A DNA stretch of 48,809 nt from Bacteroides ovatus. Lineage in GTDB: Bacteria; Bacteroidota; Bacteroidia; Bacteroidales; Bacteroidaceae. The notes under the pieces were generated by a model that saw nothing but the letters and a program-made list of their open reading frames with translations, was not told the origin of the DNA and did no database searches. Below, one piece after another: positions 14,651 through 22,662 of the stretch (the first letter of the stretch is position 1; every line of letters starts with the position of its first letter). The translations under genes were made by a program, and so were the position numbers. The DNA lies in contig JAUUNK010000014.1 of NCBI GenBank assembly GCA_030844565.1, positions 1 to 48,809 of the forward strand, given 5' to 3'.

Positions 14651-16060
14651 TCATTCTTTCTCCTTTTTCTTTGCGAGTTCTACTGCTGTGGTCGTTATGT
14701 AATATTTGGATATTGTATTTTCGTTTTCCCATTCCGGAAGAGTTTTAGTGTGCAGGTAATTCAAAAAAGTTTCTGCCACTTTACTAAAATGAGCTTCATG
14801 TCCCAGCCTGGCTTCTTGAGGAATGTCGATGAGGTAGAGACCTTCTTTTTCCTTCTTTACGGACAGGAAAGGATAGGTTGCTTGTAGCTCTTGAATCGCT
14901 TTTTGCAATTGCTTGGTGAATTCTGCTTCCTCTATGCCCGCGGCTTTCCGAACGTAGAGTTGCTTAATAAATTTGTTTTCTTTGTTTTGAACGATTTCGA
15001 GGGTCGCCTTGTTACCTTTCTTTATCGAACTGAAAGTGTCGCCGCCATCACGTGGGGGGGCATAGTTCCAGGTAACTTTCATGCCTACATTAATATCCTT
15101 TACTGTGTAAGTGAGCGTTCCGTTTGCCATAACTTCCAAGACGTTGTTCTTCACATATTTAGTCAGATAAGCTGGAAATGTGTCCATTTGAGTGGATTGG
15201 CTGAATTCCGGTAAGGTGATACGGGTAGCCCAATGCCGGGCGTCCACTACGTTTACATCCGAATGGTAGTGAAGAGCTTCATCAGGGAAACATTGCCAGT
15301 TCACCAAATCAATCAGATGGGTGGTCACATCGGCAATGCCTTCGCCTTGTTGTTCCACGTCATAATACCATGCCGGGCGGGTTAGCGGTTTTCCGGATAC
15401 TGTTTTGAAAAAGTGGTGTATACTTTCAAGGACGATTGCCGGATTGTCTTTTGTTCCCTTTTGCAATTCACCGAATACGCCGGAATGGTGTAACAGCTCT
15501 TTTTCTACAATATTCAGAATATCATAGCGTTCGGTCATGAGATCATATAGGAGCAAGTCTTTTTCTTTTGCCAGTCGGTATGCTTTTGTGAGCAGCTCGA
15601 AGTCTTGTTGGTTGATAGCCAGCGGCTTGTCCGAAAGAACATGATAGCCTGCCTGGATGGCTTGCAGGATATAGTTTGTCTTTTTTTGGTTGTTTCCTGC
15701 TAAAACGACGATGTCTCCTTTGTGCTCGGAGAGCATTTTAGACAGATAATCATTTCCTATATACACCTCTTCTTTCCAGGAAGTAGGATTTTCGGGGCGT
15801 TGGTTGTAGGAGCCGATATTATCCAGATATTGGTCTACCTCTGCTCCGCGGGGAGCATAAACGTGTACGGTGTCATTCACTCCTTCCAGCGGATTCTTTT
15901 GTAATAAGCTGGCGTGGAAATGTCCCGGGTCGAGCACTACCAGCCCCAGGGGGTGTTTCTCTTCCGCGGCATTGTGGCCGGTCTGTCTCTTGGAGAAAGA
16001 ACACGAAGCAACCAGACAGGAGATAAACAGGATGCTGATGTTTGTGCAGGTATATTTCAT
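14651..16060 (-). CDS. Lipoprotein oxidoreductase with Gfo/Idh/MocA fold and PF16490-like C-terminal domain
   Basis: The 469-residue protein has a lipoprotein signal with Cys20 (CLVASCSFSK). The Rossmann-like N-terminal domain starts LGLVVLDPGHFHASL (38-52), without the usual GxGxxG, and has DKP (144-146) in place of EKP. The region QGEGIADVTTHLIDLVNW (about 245-262) matches the family helix bearing catalytic His and Asp. The C-terminal half, with MKVTWNYAPPRDGGDTF, resembles the putative oxidoreductase C-terminal domain common in Bacteroides. The absence of a standard dinucleotide loop means cofactor binding needs testing. The previous gene in the operon is another Gfo/Idh/MocA protein, 7 bases away, and ApbE follows after 16 bases. 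The substrate is not known. Confidence 0.8.
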   Translation of the reverse strand: MKYTCTNISILFISCLVASCSFSKRQTGHNAAEEKHPLGLVVLDPGHFHASLLQKNPLEGVNDTVHVYAPRGAEVDQYLDNIGSYNQRPENPTSWKEEVYIGNDYLSKMLSEHKGDIVVLAGNNQKKTNYILQAIQAGYHVLSDKPLAINQQDFELLTKAYRLAKEKDLLLYDLMTERYDILNIVEKELLHHSGVFGELQKGTKDNPAIVLESIHHFFKTVSGKPLTRPAWYYDVEQQGEGIADVTTHLIDLVNWQCFPDEALHYHSDVNVVDARHWATRITLPEFSQSTQMDTFPAYLTKYVKNNVLEVMANGTLTYTVKDINVGMKVTWNYAPPRDGGDTFSSIKKGNKATLEIVQNKENKFIKQLYVRKAAGIEEAEFTKQLQKAIQELQATYPFLSVKKEKEGLYLIDIPQEARLGHEAHFSKVAETFLNYLHTKTLPEWENENTISKYYITTTAVELAKKKEKE

Positions 16061-16067
16061 GTGGTCA

Positions 16068-17075
16068 TTATTTGTTACAGGCCTTGATTAATTTCTGTGC
16101 CTCTTTTAGTCCTTTCTGATATGCCTCTTCCAGGGTGACGATTCTTCCATTTTGCTCTTTACTCATGTTGGAGGCTTTCATAAAAGTGAAAATCTCGATA
16201 GTTTCTTCTTTAGAAATGGGAGCTATGCCTGTTTTGAAGAATTTCAGAATCTCGTCGAGCAACACTTTGTATCCGGCATATCCGCCTGCCGCTACGGCGC
16301 CTTCGGGAGTATAGGCTGTTCCGCCATAGATAGCCGGTCCTTCTTTAATCCCTCTGAAAGAGCCTATCCGTCCGTCTTTCCAGCGTCCCACTACGACGTC
16401 TGCATCTTTGGAAGACAGGCGGTTGACAGCCTCGCATCCGGTGCCCATCAGCGTGTACAAAGTCTCTACTCCGTGAATGCCGTAGAAGCCGAAATCAGGA
16501 TGAGTAGGCTCCACTTTGTGGGGAGAATAGCAATCCGCTCCCACTATTTTGCCGAACTCTCCGTTTCTTAACTTTTGGTTTTGAGGAGAATATCTGAGTG
16601 CAGAAGAAGAAAATATGGGAACTTTGTACTTTTCTGCCATTTCATAAATAGCAATGGTCTGTCCCAAGGTGGCACCGATAGGCTTGTCTATATAGCAGAT
16701 TTTGCCTGACTTAAAAACTTCCAGGGCTTGCTCCAGATGGATTCTGCCGTCGTTTGTTTCGAGCATAACGCAGTCTACCTTTTCCAGTAGTTCCGCTATG
16801 GAGGACGTGATTTCTACGCCATGTTTTTTGACTTCTTCTATATATCCGGGTATCCGTTCGTAGCTCGACTGAATGGTCTTTGAACCGTAGGGATAAGCTG
16901 CTACAATCTCAAACTCTTTCACAAATTCGTCCTCCGAATCTCCATTAAGAAGTTCGGTGAAAGCGGTGGAATGCGAGGTGTCCAGTCCGATGATTCCTAT
17001 TTTAATAACATGCTCTGCATATAGATTAAAACTGAGGGGCAGGAAGGCAATGAGGAAAAACAAAATCTTTTTCAT
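16068..17075 (-). CDS. Exported Gfo/Idh/MocA family oxidoreductase
   Basis: The 335-residue protein has a Sec signal peptide (about 1-20, cleavage after LYA). The mature chain begins at once with the Rossmann strand VIKIGIIGLDTSHS (23-36), then VDCVMLETNDGRIH and the DKP motif (130-132). DFGFYGIHGVETLYTLMG matches the helix with catalytic His in this family. It is shorter than its three paralogues in this operon because its C-terminal region is compact. It lies 6 bases after nagB, so it is almost certainly cotranscribed with the GlcNAc catabolic genes. Being exported, it would act on extracellular or periplasmic sugars. Function beyond NAD-type redox chemistry cannot be read from the sequence. 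Confidence 0.83.
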   Translation of the reverse strand: MKKILFFLIAFLPLSFNLYAEHVIKIGIIGLDTSHSTAFTELLNGDSEDEFVKEFEIVAAYPYGSKTIQSSYERIPGYIEEVKKHGVEITSSIAELLEKVDCVMLETNDGRIHLEQALEVFKSGKICYIDKPIGATLGQTIAIYEMAEKYKVPIFSSSALRYSPQNQKLRNGEFGKIVGADCYSPHKVEPTHPDFGFYGIHGVETLYTLMGTGCEAVNRLSSKDADVVVGRWKDGRIGSFRGIKEGPAIYGGTAYTPEGAVAAGGYAGYKVLLDEILKFFKTGIAPISKEETIEIFTFMKASNMSKEQNGRIVTLEEAYQKGLKEAQKLIKACNK

Positions 17076-17081
17076 ACGCGT

Positions 17082-17867
17082 TTATAAGTTTATTCGTTCT
17101 GCACTTTCGGAGTCCAAATATAAATAAGAATTTTCTTTCTTGCGCAATATACTGGCAGGACATTTTTCCGAAATCTCTCCGTAAATGGCATTGTATACAG
17201 CGCGGGCTTTACTCCGGAAGGGAACAATACAGAACATCCAATCAGCTTTTAACAGCGCCGGAATCGTCAACGTCAATGCTTTAGCCGGAACAAGGTCGAA
17301 AGCTTCGAAACATTTTTCATTTACTTGTTGCTGGCGGCATACAGGGTCTAGTTCTACCACCTTCACCAGTTTCGGATCGTTGAAGTCGGCGACATCTGGG
17401 TCGTTGAACGCGATATGTCCGTTTTCTCCGATTCCCAGGCAAACAATGTCGACCGGATGGCGTAGGAGCAGATCGGAATAGCGACTGCATTCTTGCTCCA
17501 GATTCTCTGCACATCCATTTAAGTAATGCACCGTTTTAAAAGGTACTTTTTTAAAGATGCGTTGTCGCAGGAAGTTGCCAAAACTTTGTGGAGCTTCGGG
17601 GGAAATGCCGATATATTCATCCATGTGGAAAGCATTGATGCGTGTCCAATCAATTTGTGGGCTGTGGATGAGCTGGTGGAGAAACTCGCTTTGTGAAGGG
17701 GCGGATGCGAATATCATATTGATTTCCGCTTTTTTCTCCAGAAGTTCGCATATTTTGTTGGTCACTTCGATGGCTGCACACTTTCCCATTTCTTGGATAG
17801 AGGGAAACATCTTCACGGTTAGTTGTTCTTGTTGAAACACGTATGTTTCATTTAGTGTAGATAACAT
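17082..17867 (-). CDS. nagB: Glucosamine-6-phosphate deaminase family protein (NagB-like)
   Basis: The 261-residue cytoplasmic protein belongs to the NagB/6-phosphogluconolactonase fold. FHMDEYIGI (80-88) carries the conserved Asp (D83), and LGIGENGHIAFNDP (144-157) is the active-site segment with His151. In typical NagB this segment reads GNDGHIAFNEP, so two catalytic acids are swapped (Asp to Glu148, Glu to Asp156). Family members convert glucosamine-6-phosphate to fructose-6-phosphate plus ammonia, the last step of GlcNAc use. The start overlaps the end of nagA by 20 bases, indicating translational coupling and supporting the assignment. The changed acids leave open a slightly different amino-sugar phosphate as substrate. 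Confidence 0.85.
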   Translation of the reverse strand: MLSTLNETYVFQQEQLTVKMFPSIQEMGKCAAIEVTNKICELLEKKAEINMIFASAPSQSEFLHQLIHSPQIDWTRINAFHMDEYIGISPEAPQSFGNFLRQRIFKKVPFKTVHYLNGCAENLEQECSRYSDLLLRHPVDIVCLGIGENGHIAFNDPDVADFNDPKLVKVVELDPVCRQQQVNEKCFEAFDLVPAKALTLTIPALLKADWMFCIVPFRSKARAVYNAIYGEISEKCPASILRKKENSYLYLDSESAERINL

Positions 17868-19035
17868 GGCCTTCTGATATAGTTGTTGTTATGTTAATAT
17901 GATTGTCGAAAATGACGATATCGGCATCTTTCTCTTCTTCCAAAGAACCTTTTTTAGAATCCACATGAAGAATGCGGGCGGGGGTAAGGGTCATCATACG
18001 GATAGCATCCGTCAAGGGAACGCCGGCTATATTTATCATGGTTCTCACTAAGCGGTCGGCGGTGGCTACACTTCCGGCAAAGGCGGAGCGGTCCGGAAGT
18101 TTGGCAACCCCGTCTTCGATAATGACTTTCTGCCCGTTGTTCAGGCTGCCTAAGATGGATTCTCCTTCCGGCATACCTGCCCCCCGCATGGAGTCTGTGC
18201 AAAGTGCAATCTTGTCCGGACCTTTGAATTTATATACAAATTGGAGCAGCGGCTTAGGCAAGTGGATGCCGTCGGCAATGATTTCTACCGTCATGCCATC
18301 AATCAGATAGGCGGATTCCACTACACCTGCGTAGCGAAATGCGTTTCTGCGGGTAACGGATGACATGGCGGAGTAGAGATGGGTTATGTGAGTATAGCCC
18401 GCCTGGTATGCCTCTGCCACTTCTTCATAAATGGCATCGGTGTGGGCGATGGAGGGGAGGATATGCTTCTTCCTGAGAGTCTCTCCCAGTTCGATAGCGC
18501 CTTCCAGCTCGGGCGCTACACTCCAGCGTACAATATCCTGTGAGGCATTCAGAATAGCATTATATTCTTCCGGACATGGTTTTTTCAGGTAATTAGGGTC
18601 CTGTGCGCCACATTGTTTGGGAGAGAAATAAGGACCTTCGAGATGAAGACCGATAAATTGGGCTCCCTTTTTGTTGAGATGCTTTGCTTCCTGATACACG
18701 GAAAAGGTTGATAGAAGCTCGTCGTAGGTGCTGGTTAATGTGGTCGGCACCATGGCGGTGGTGCCATATCGGGCGTGTGTCTCGGCTATTGCCAAAAAGG
18801 CTTCAACGGTTCCATCCATAAAGTCGTGTCCTCCACCACCATGAACGTGCATGTCGATAAATCCCGGAGAAACATATTGATGGTTTGCATCTATTTCGAG
18901 GTCGCCGGGTTGAGGCATAAATGATGCGGAGGGAATAATCTGTTCTATTTTTCCGTTTCTGCATACCAGTATCTTATCGGTTTCTATACCCGCAGGGAGT
19001 ATAATTTTTCCGTTTTTGATAATCAGTCTTTCCAT
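17848..19035 (-). CDS. nagA: N-acetylglucosamine-6-phosphate deacetylase
   Basis: The 395-residue protein shows all landmarks of the NagA amidohydrolase family: GFIDMHVHGGGGHDFMDGT (58-76), the metal Glu in HLEGPYFSPKQCGAQ (E133), metal His residues in SIAHTDA (H198) and THLYSAM (H219), and the catalytic Asp in LCTDSMRGAG (D281). It deacetylates GlcNAc-6-phosphate in the cytoplasm, giving glucosamine-6-phosphate for NagB. I start it at the ATG at 19035, where the conserved chain begins (MERLIIKNGKIILP). A start at 19104 would run 38 bases into the permease gene and add 23 residues without family support. The gene follows the permease and overlaps nagB, forming a GlcNAc uptake and catabolism block. 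Confidence 0.94.
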   Translation of the reverse strand: MERLIIKNGKIILPAGIETDKILVCRNGKIEQIIPSASFMPQPGDLEIDANHQYVSPGFIDMHVHGGGGHDFMDGTVEAFLAIAETHARYGTTAMVPTTLTSTYDELLSTFSVYQEAKHLNKKGAQFIGLHLEGPYFSPKQCGAQDPNYLKKPCPEEYNAILNASQDIVRWSVAPELEGAIELGETLRKKHILPSIAHTDAIYEEVAEAYQAGYTHITHLYSAMSSVTRRNAFRYAGVVESAYLIDGMTVEIIADGIHLPKPLLQFVYKFKGPDKIALCTDSMRGAGMPEGESILGSLNNGQKVIIEDGVAKLPDRSAFAGSVATADRLVRTMINIAGVPLTDAIRMMTLTPARILHVDSKKGSLEEEKDADIVIFDNHINITTTISEGHVIYTK

Positions 19036-19066
19036 TTTTTCGTTTTTTGTGGTCTTTCGTATGATT

Positions 19067-20383
19067 TTATTTCCACGAACTGATTTTATGTCCTTTGATG
19101 GCAAAGAATATCAGATAGATGAAGCAAGGGATAAGCACCCAATAACCGATGCGCAGACTATATAAATCGGCTAAGTGTCCGTAGACCAGTGGTAGAATGG
19201 CATTGCCACATAATCCCATAATCAGGAGAGAAGAGCCGGTTTTGGTGAATTTTCCCAGTCTGTGGATAGACAGGGGCCAGATTCCTGCATAGATAAGGGC
19301 ATTGGGAAAGCCGAGTGCGTTGAGGAAAAAGATAGAGGCGTTGGCTTCGTGACCGAAAAGTGTCATATCAAAATTTGCCCATACCACTCCCAATGAAAGA
19401 AGAAGTCCCAGGATGGTGCAACCTATCAGCGCGTTTTTCTGTGAAATGTATTTAGGGATAAGGATGATGCCGAGTATGTATCCTATCATGGTGTATCCTA
19501 GCGTGTAGGAAGGGAAAACTTTTGCTTCCAACAAATCCATTCCCATAGAATTGGCATAGTTAATGATGGTGTCGATGGCTATCACTTGTGTGCCTACATG
19601 AAAAAAGATAGCTAAGGCTCCCAATATAAGGTAGGGGAAATCAAGAATGCTTTTCTTGTTGGTCTGTTTATTGTCTTTTTCATCGGAGGCATTTTGTTCG
19701 TCGGTGTTGATTTCCGGCAGTACAGAGTAGCGAATACCTATGCCGGTTAACAGCAGGATGATACCTAGGATGCTGTAAGGAAGAATAACGCGCTGTATCA
19801 GTTCATTGAGCATGGCGTTTTTGGTCGCTTCGTCCAATGTGCCGGATTCAATCAGTGCGAAGAGCTCGCTGTCGTTAGCCTGCAAGATGAGAGCGGCGAA
19901 GATGAGCGGGGAGATGATGCCTGCCACTTTGTTACAGATTCCCATGATGCTGATACGTTGTGCCGCGCTCTCGATAGGTCCTATAATTGTCACATAGGGA
20001 TTGGCTGCTGTCTGTAAGATGGCTAACCCCGTGCCTATGGAAAACAAACCGACAAGGAATATTGCGAACTGGCGTGCCAGAGCTGCCGGAACAAAAATGA
20101 AGGCTCCCAGGGAAGTGAGCATGAAACCGTACATGATTCCCTTTTTAAATCCTACTTTCTTTAAGAGAACTCCTGAGGGAACAGCCATCACAAAGTAGGC
20201 GATGTAGAATGCAAAGGCTACAAAATAGGATTCAAAGTGGCTCAATTCGCAGGATATACGGAAGTAGGGGATCAAAATGGAGTTGACCCAGGATACAAAT
20301 CCGAATATAAAGAACATGCCGGCGAGGATGGCCAAAGATATATAGTACGTTTTTTTTCTTGTATAAGGAGTATTGTTTTCCAT
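19067..20383 (-). CDS. FucP/NagP-like MFS sugar permease
   Basis: The 438-residue protein has about twelve membrane helices and belongs to the FucP-type major facilitator group: AGMFFIFGFVSWVNSILIPYF in helix 1, YFVMAVPSGVLLKKVGFKKG between helices 2 and 3, and GLAILQTAANPYVTIIGP in helix 4, the signature of the glucose/galactose/fucose/GlcNAc symporters. It imports a monosaccharide with protons. Its position directly before nagA and nagB makes GlcNAc the most likely cargo, although residues that would prove this cannot be judged. It is preceded by an 86-base gap holding a candidate internal promoter. A different MFS porter lies at the right edge. Confidence 0.88.
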   Translation of the reverse strand: MENNTPYTRKKTYYISLAILAGMFFIFGFVSWVNSILIPYFRISCELSHFESYFVAFAFYIAYFVMAVPSGVLLKKVGFKKGIMYGFMLTSLGAFIFVPAALARQFAIFLVGLFSIGTGLAILQTAANPYVTIIGPIESAAQRISIMGICNKVAGIISPLIFAALILQANDSELFALIESGTLDEATKNAMLNELIQRVILPYSILGIILLLTGIGIRYSVLPEINTDEQNASDEKDNKQTNKKSILDFPYLILGALAIFFHVGTQVIAIDTIINYANSMGMDLLEAKVFPSYTLGYTMIGYILGIILIPKYISQKNALIGCTILGLLLSLGVVWANFDMTLFGHEANASIFFLNALGFPNALIYAGIWPLSIHRLGKFTKTGSSLLIMGLCGNAILPLVYGHLADLYSLRIGYWVLIPCFIYLIFFAIKGHKISSWK

Positions 20384-20416
20384 GTATTGGTGTTTTATAG
20401 TATACTATTGATAAAA

Positions 20417-20424
20417 CAAAGGTA
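20417..20424 (-). promoter_or_regulatory. Candidate internal promoter (-7 element) before the permease gene
   Basis: On the minus strand TACCTTTG exactly fits TAnnTTTG. It lies 33 bases before the permease ATG, in an 86-base gap that is large for this operon. No clear TTTG is present at the -33 distance. A short inverted repeat, CTTTTC and GAAAAG, lies just upstream (20440-20460 area). It would allow separate expression of permease, nagA, nagB and the oxidoreductases. Confidence 0.45.
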
Positions 20425-20469
20425 GGGCATACGTTTTCTTCCTTTTCTAGGAAAAGCGAAAAGCTGCAT

Positions 20470-22662
20470 TCAAAAAACGAAGTAACCTTCGTATTTTAAG
20501 AGGAGACTTCGTGCCAGCTGAATTGGGTCTTCTCCCGAGACCAGAGGAAACGGCTCATTCTGTAGCGTCCAATCCTGTTCGAATTGGGTGATGTCCCGGT
20601 GGAATTCTTCTTCCTTAAAGGCTTTTCCCTGTTGGGCTGAGTTGATAACTTTTTCTGTGAAACGCTTCCAGCGTTCCCGGTAGAAACTTCGGGTAAGACC
20701 TCCCCAGCCCCGGTTGGCGTAGTCGTTCAGTTGGGTATCCTGTTGTCCCCATACGGTGAGGATGCAGCGCGCATTTTCTTCGTAGTACTCTTTTTCTTGT
20801 GGGGTATCTCCATAATCTTTGGCATCTTGCAGCCATTTCCCGATGGAGAAGGTTGTTTCACAAGACAGCAGGCGGTCTGTATCGAGCAAAAGGCTGTCCA
20901 TTCGTGTGCTCCACTTTTGCATGCCTATTATATCTTTCCGGTTGTAGCAAGCGGTAAATTGGTCTCTGAAATCAGAGAATAGATTGCCGAGAACCTGCCT
21001 ACCCACATTGGTTACGTCAAAGCGGTAGTCGTTGTTGGCGACGTTTTCGGCTTTCAGCAATTCTTTCCATATCTGCCAGAGGCCGCAGTTGTCGTAGTGG
21101 ATGTTCGGATTGGTGTTCCAGCTTTTAATGCCTATCAGTCGCGGGCGGGCATTCATTAATACTGCCTGTCCGCCTGTGGCAAGGCTGGTATATATTTTCT
21201 GATGCAGTTCTTCCCATGCTTTTAAGATATGTTGGTCCTGATTGCCTCCTCTGCACATAGCCCAGTTGTTTACCCATTCACGGGTATTAAGCGGATGATC
21301 CCATGCTTGGTCGAATACGAATTCATACATAAGCGGGTTGACATCGAATCCTTCGAGGGTGGCTCCCAGTCCATATACATTGTCGCCGCCTTCGGCAAAG
21401 AGACGTTTGATTTTGAAATCGATGTCGTTGAGGTTTCCTACCATCATCGTGTTTCCTCCGAAATTTCCCAGGTAACACCAGATGTAGGGTTTGCCGTAAT
21501 ACTTCTCCGTTTCTCTCCATATTTCGGTGTGGTCGCAGTAGTAGTCGAGCAATATGAGTTTGTTGTCAGGCACAGCACTTAGAAAAGAGCGGATGCGCGG
21601 CTGAGTCCATTTTTGTTTGTCATAATAGAACATCCATGTCATTTGCAACCATTGGGCTGCCGGGTCTACCTGATGGATGGATTCATAAATCTGGGTGGAT
21701 ACATTGGCAAGGAACTCTTCGCTCCAGTTGGGGGAGTCCACTTCGTTAAAGGGGTCTATGCCATAGATGTGGTCGGTGCCATATACTTTCGTTTGTTCCT
21801 CGAGAAAGAGTTTCTGGATAGTGTGGTAGAGCGTGTCGGTGGGGTCAATAAAATGACTGCGGTATTTCTCGTCGAATCCTCCCCATTTACTCATTTGATA
21901 GATCTTAGCATTCGGATAAATGTTTTTTAGTTCAGCCGGTACGTGTCCTGCGAATGCAGGAAGGATGGGTGTCATGTCGAATTCCCGTTCTCTCTGGAGA
22001 ATTAGTTTCTGCAATTCTTCCTGTTTCTCCAACCATGAGTGAGGTAGCGGGCTCTGCCAGTAGTCGACGTTAGACATACGATGCCAAGGCAGGTGGGCAG
22101 GACTTGTGAAATAAGAACGTACTTGCTCGTCGGTTAATCCCATATCCGTCCATACCTTGTACCAGATTGATTCTTGTCCGGTGATAGCCAGGGGCATAGT
22201 TATGCCGTTCAGTGCCATCCAATCGATTAGCCGTTCCCAGTCTTTCCATTTCCAATAAGGCATGGTATATCCGAATGTGCAATAGTTCAAAAAGAAACGG
22301 TTGTCACATCGGGAACGAATAGATATGGGAGTAGAAAGCTCAGGCAATTTGTCCGGCATCCGGACTGAGTCCAAAGCATACCATGAAACATGGGTGTGGC
22401 AATAATATTTCAGGTAATGATTGAGTCCTGCGGCTAATGAATTTCGGTCGTTTCCTTTGATAAGTATTTTTCCATGAGCAGATTCTATTGTGAAACGGTC
22501 TGTATCTGTAGAGTCTGCCAGCAATTCAAATCGGAAAGAATGAGCGTGTTGGGGAAATAGTCTTTGGCACATTTCTTTCAATGCTGGTGGAGTGGTGTCC
22601 GCATCTTGTTGGCAAGCAATCAGTGCGAAGAGAAGGAGGATATACAGATATTTGCTATTCAT
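20470..22662 (-). CDS. Alpha-N-acetylglucosaminidase, GH89 (NAGLU family)
   Basis: The 730-residue protein has a lipoprotein-type signal (Cys17) and the three NAGLU regions: N-terminal alpha/beta domain (about 25-115), TIM barrel (about 120-455) and C-terminal helical domain (about 465-725). The barrel begins with NYCTFGYTMPYWKWKDWERL. Catalytic acids are E307 in GIDPFNEVDSP and E437 in GLGATLEGFDVNP; they are 130 residues apart, the same spacing as E316 and E446 in human NAGLU. It releases terminal alpha-linked GlcNAc, as found in heparan sulfate, gastric mucin caps (GlcNAc alpha1-4 Gal) and some teichoic acids. It overlaps the DUF4855 gene by 8 bases, so both are coupled. With nagA and nagB downstream, GlcNAc is the probable energy source. 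Confidence 0.95.
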   Translation of the reverse strand: MNSKYLYILLLFALIACQQDADTTPPALKEMCQRLFPQHAHSFRFELLADSTDTDRFTIESAHGKILIKGNDRNSLAAGLNHYLKYYCHTHVSWYALDSVRMPDKLPELSTPISIRSRCDNRFFLNYCTFGYTMPYWKWKDWERLIDWMALNGITMPLAITGQESIWYKVWTDMGLTDEQVRSYFTSPAHLPWHRMSNVDYWQSPLPHSWLEKQEELQKLILQREREFDMTPILPAFAGHVPAELKNIYPNAKIYQMSKWGGFDEKYRSHFIDPTDTLYHTIQKLFLEEQTKVYGTDHIYGIDPFNEVDSPNWSEEFLANVSTQIYESIHQVDPAAQWLQMTWMFYYDKQKWTQPRIRSFLSAVPDNKLILLDYYCDHTEIWRETEKYYGKPYIWCYLGNFGGNTMMVGNLNDIDFKIKRLFAEGGDNVYGLGATLEGFDVNPLMYEFVFDQAWDHPLNTREWVNNWAMCRGGNQDQHILKAWEELHQKIYTSLATGGQAVLMNARPRLIGIKSWNTNPNIHYDNCGLWQIWKELLKAENVANNDYRFDVTNVGRQVLGNLFSDFRDQFTACYNRKDIIGMQKWSTRMDSLLLDTDRLLSCETTFSIGKWLQDAKDYGDTPQEKEYYEENARCILTVWGQQDTQLNDYANRGWGGLTRSFYRERWKRFTEKVINSAQQGKAFKEEEFHRDITQFEQDWTLQNEPFPLVSGEDPIQLARSLLLKYEGYFVF

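Noticed and set aside
19036..19104. A longer NagA start
   Set aside because: It would overlap the permease gene by 38 bases and add residues absent from the family.
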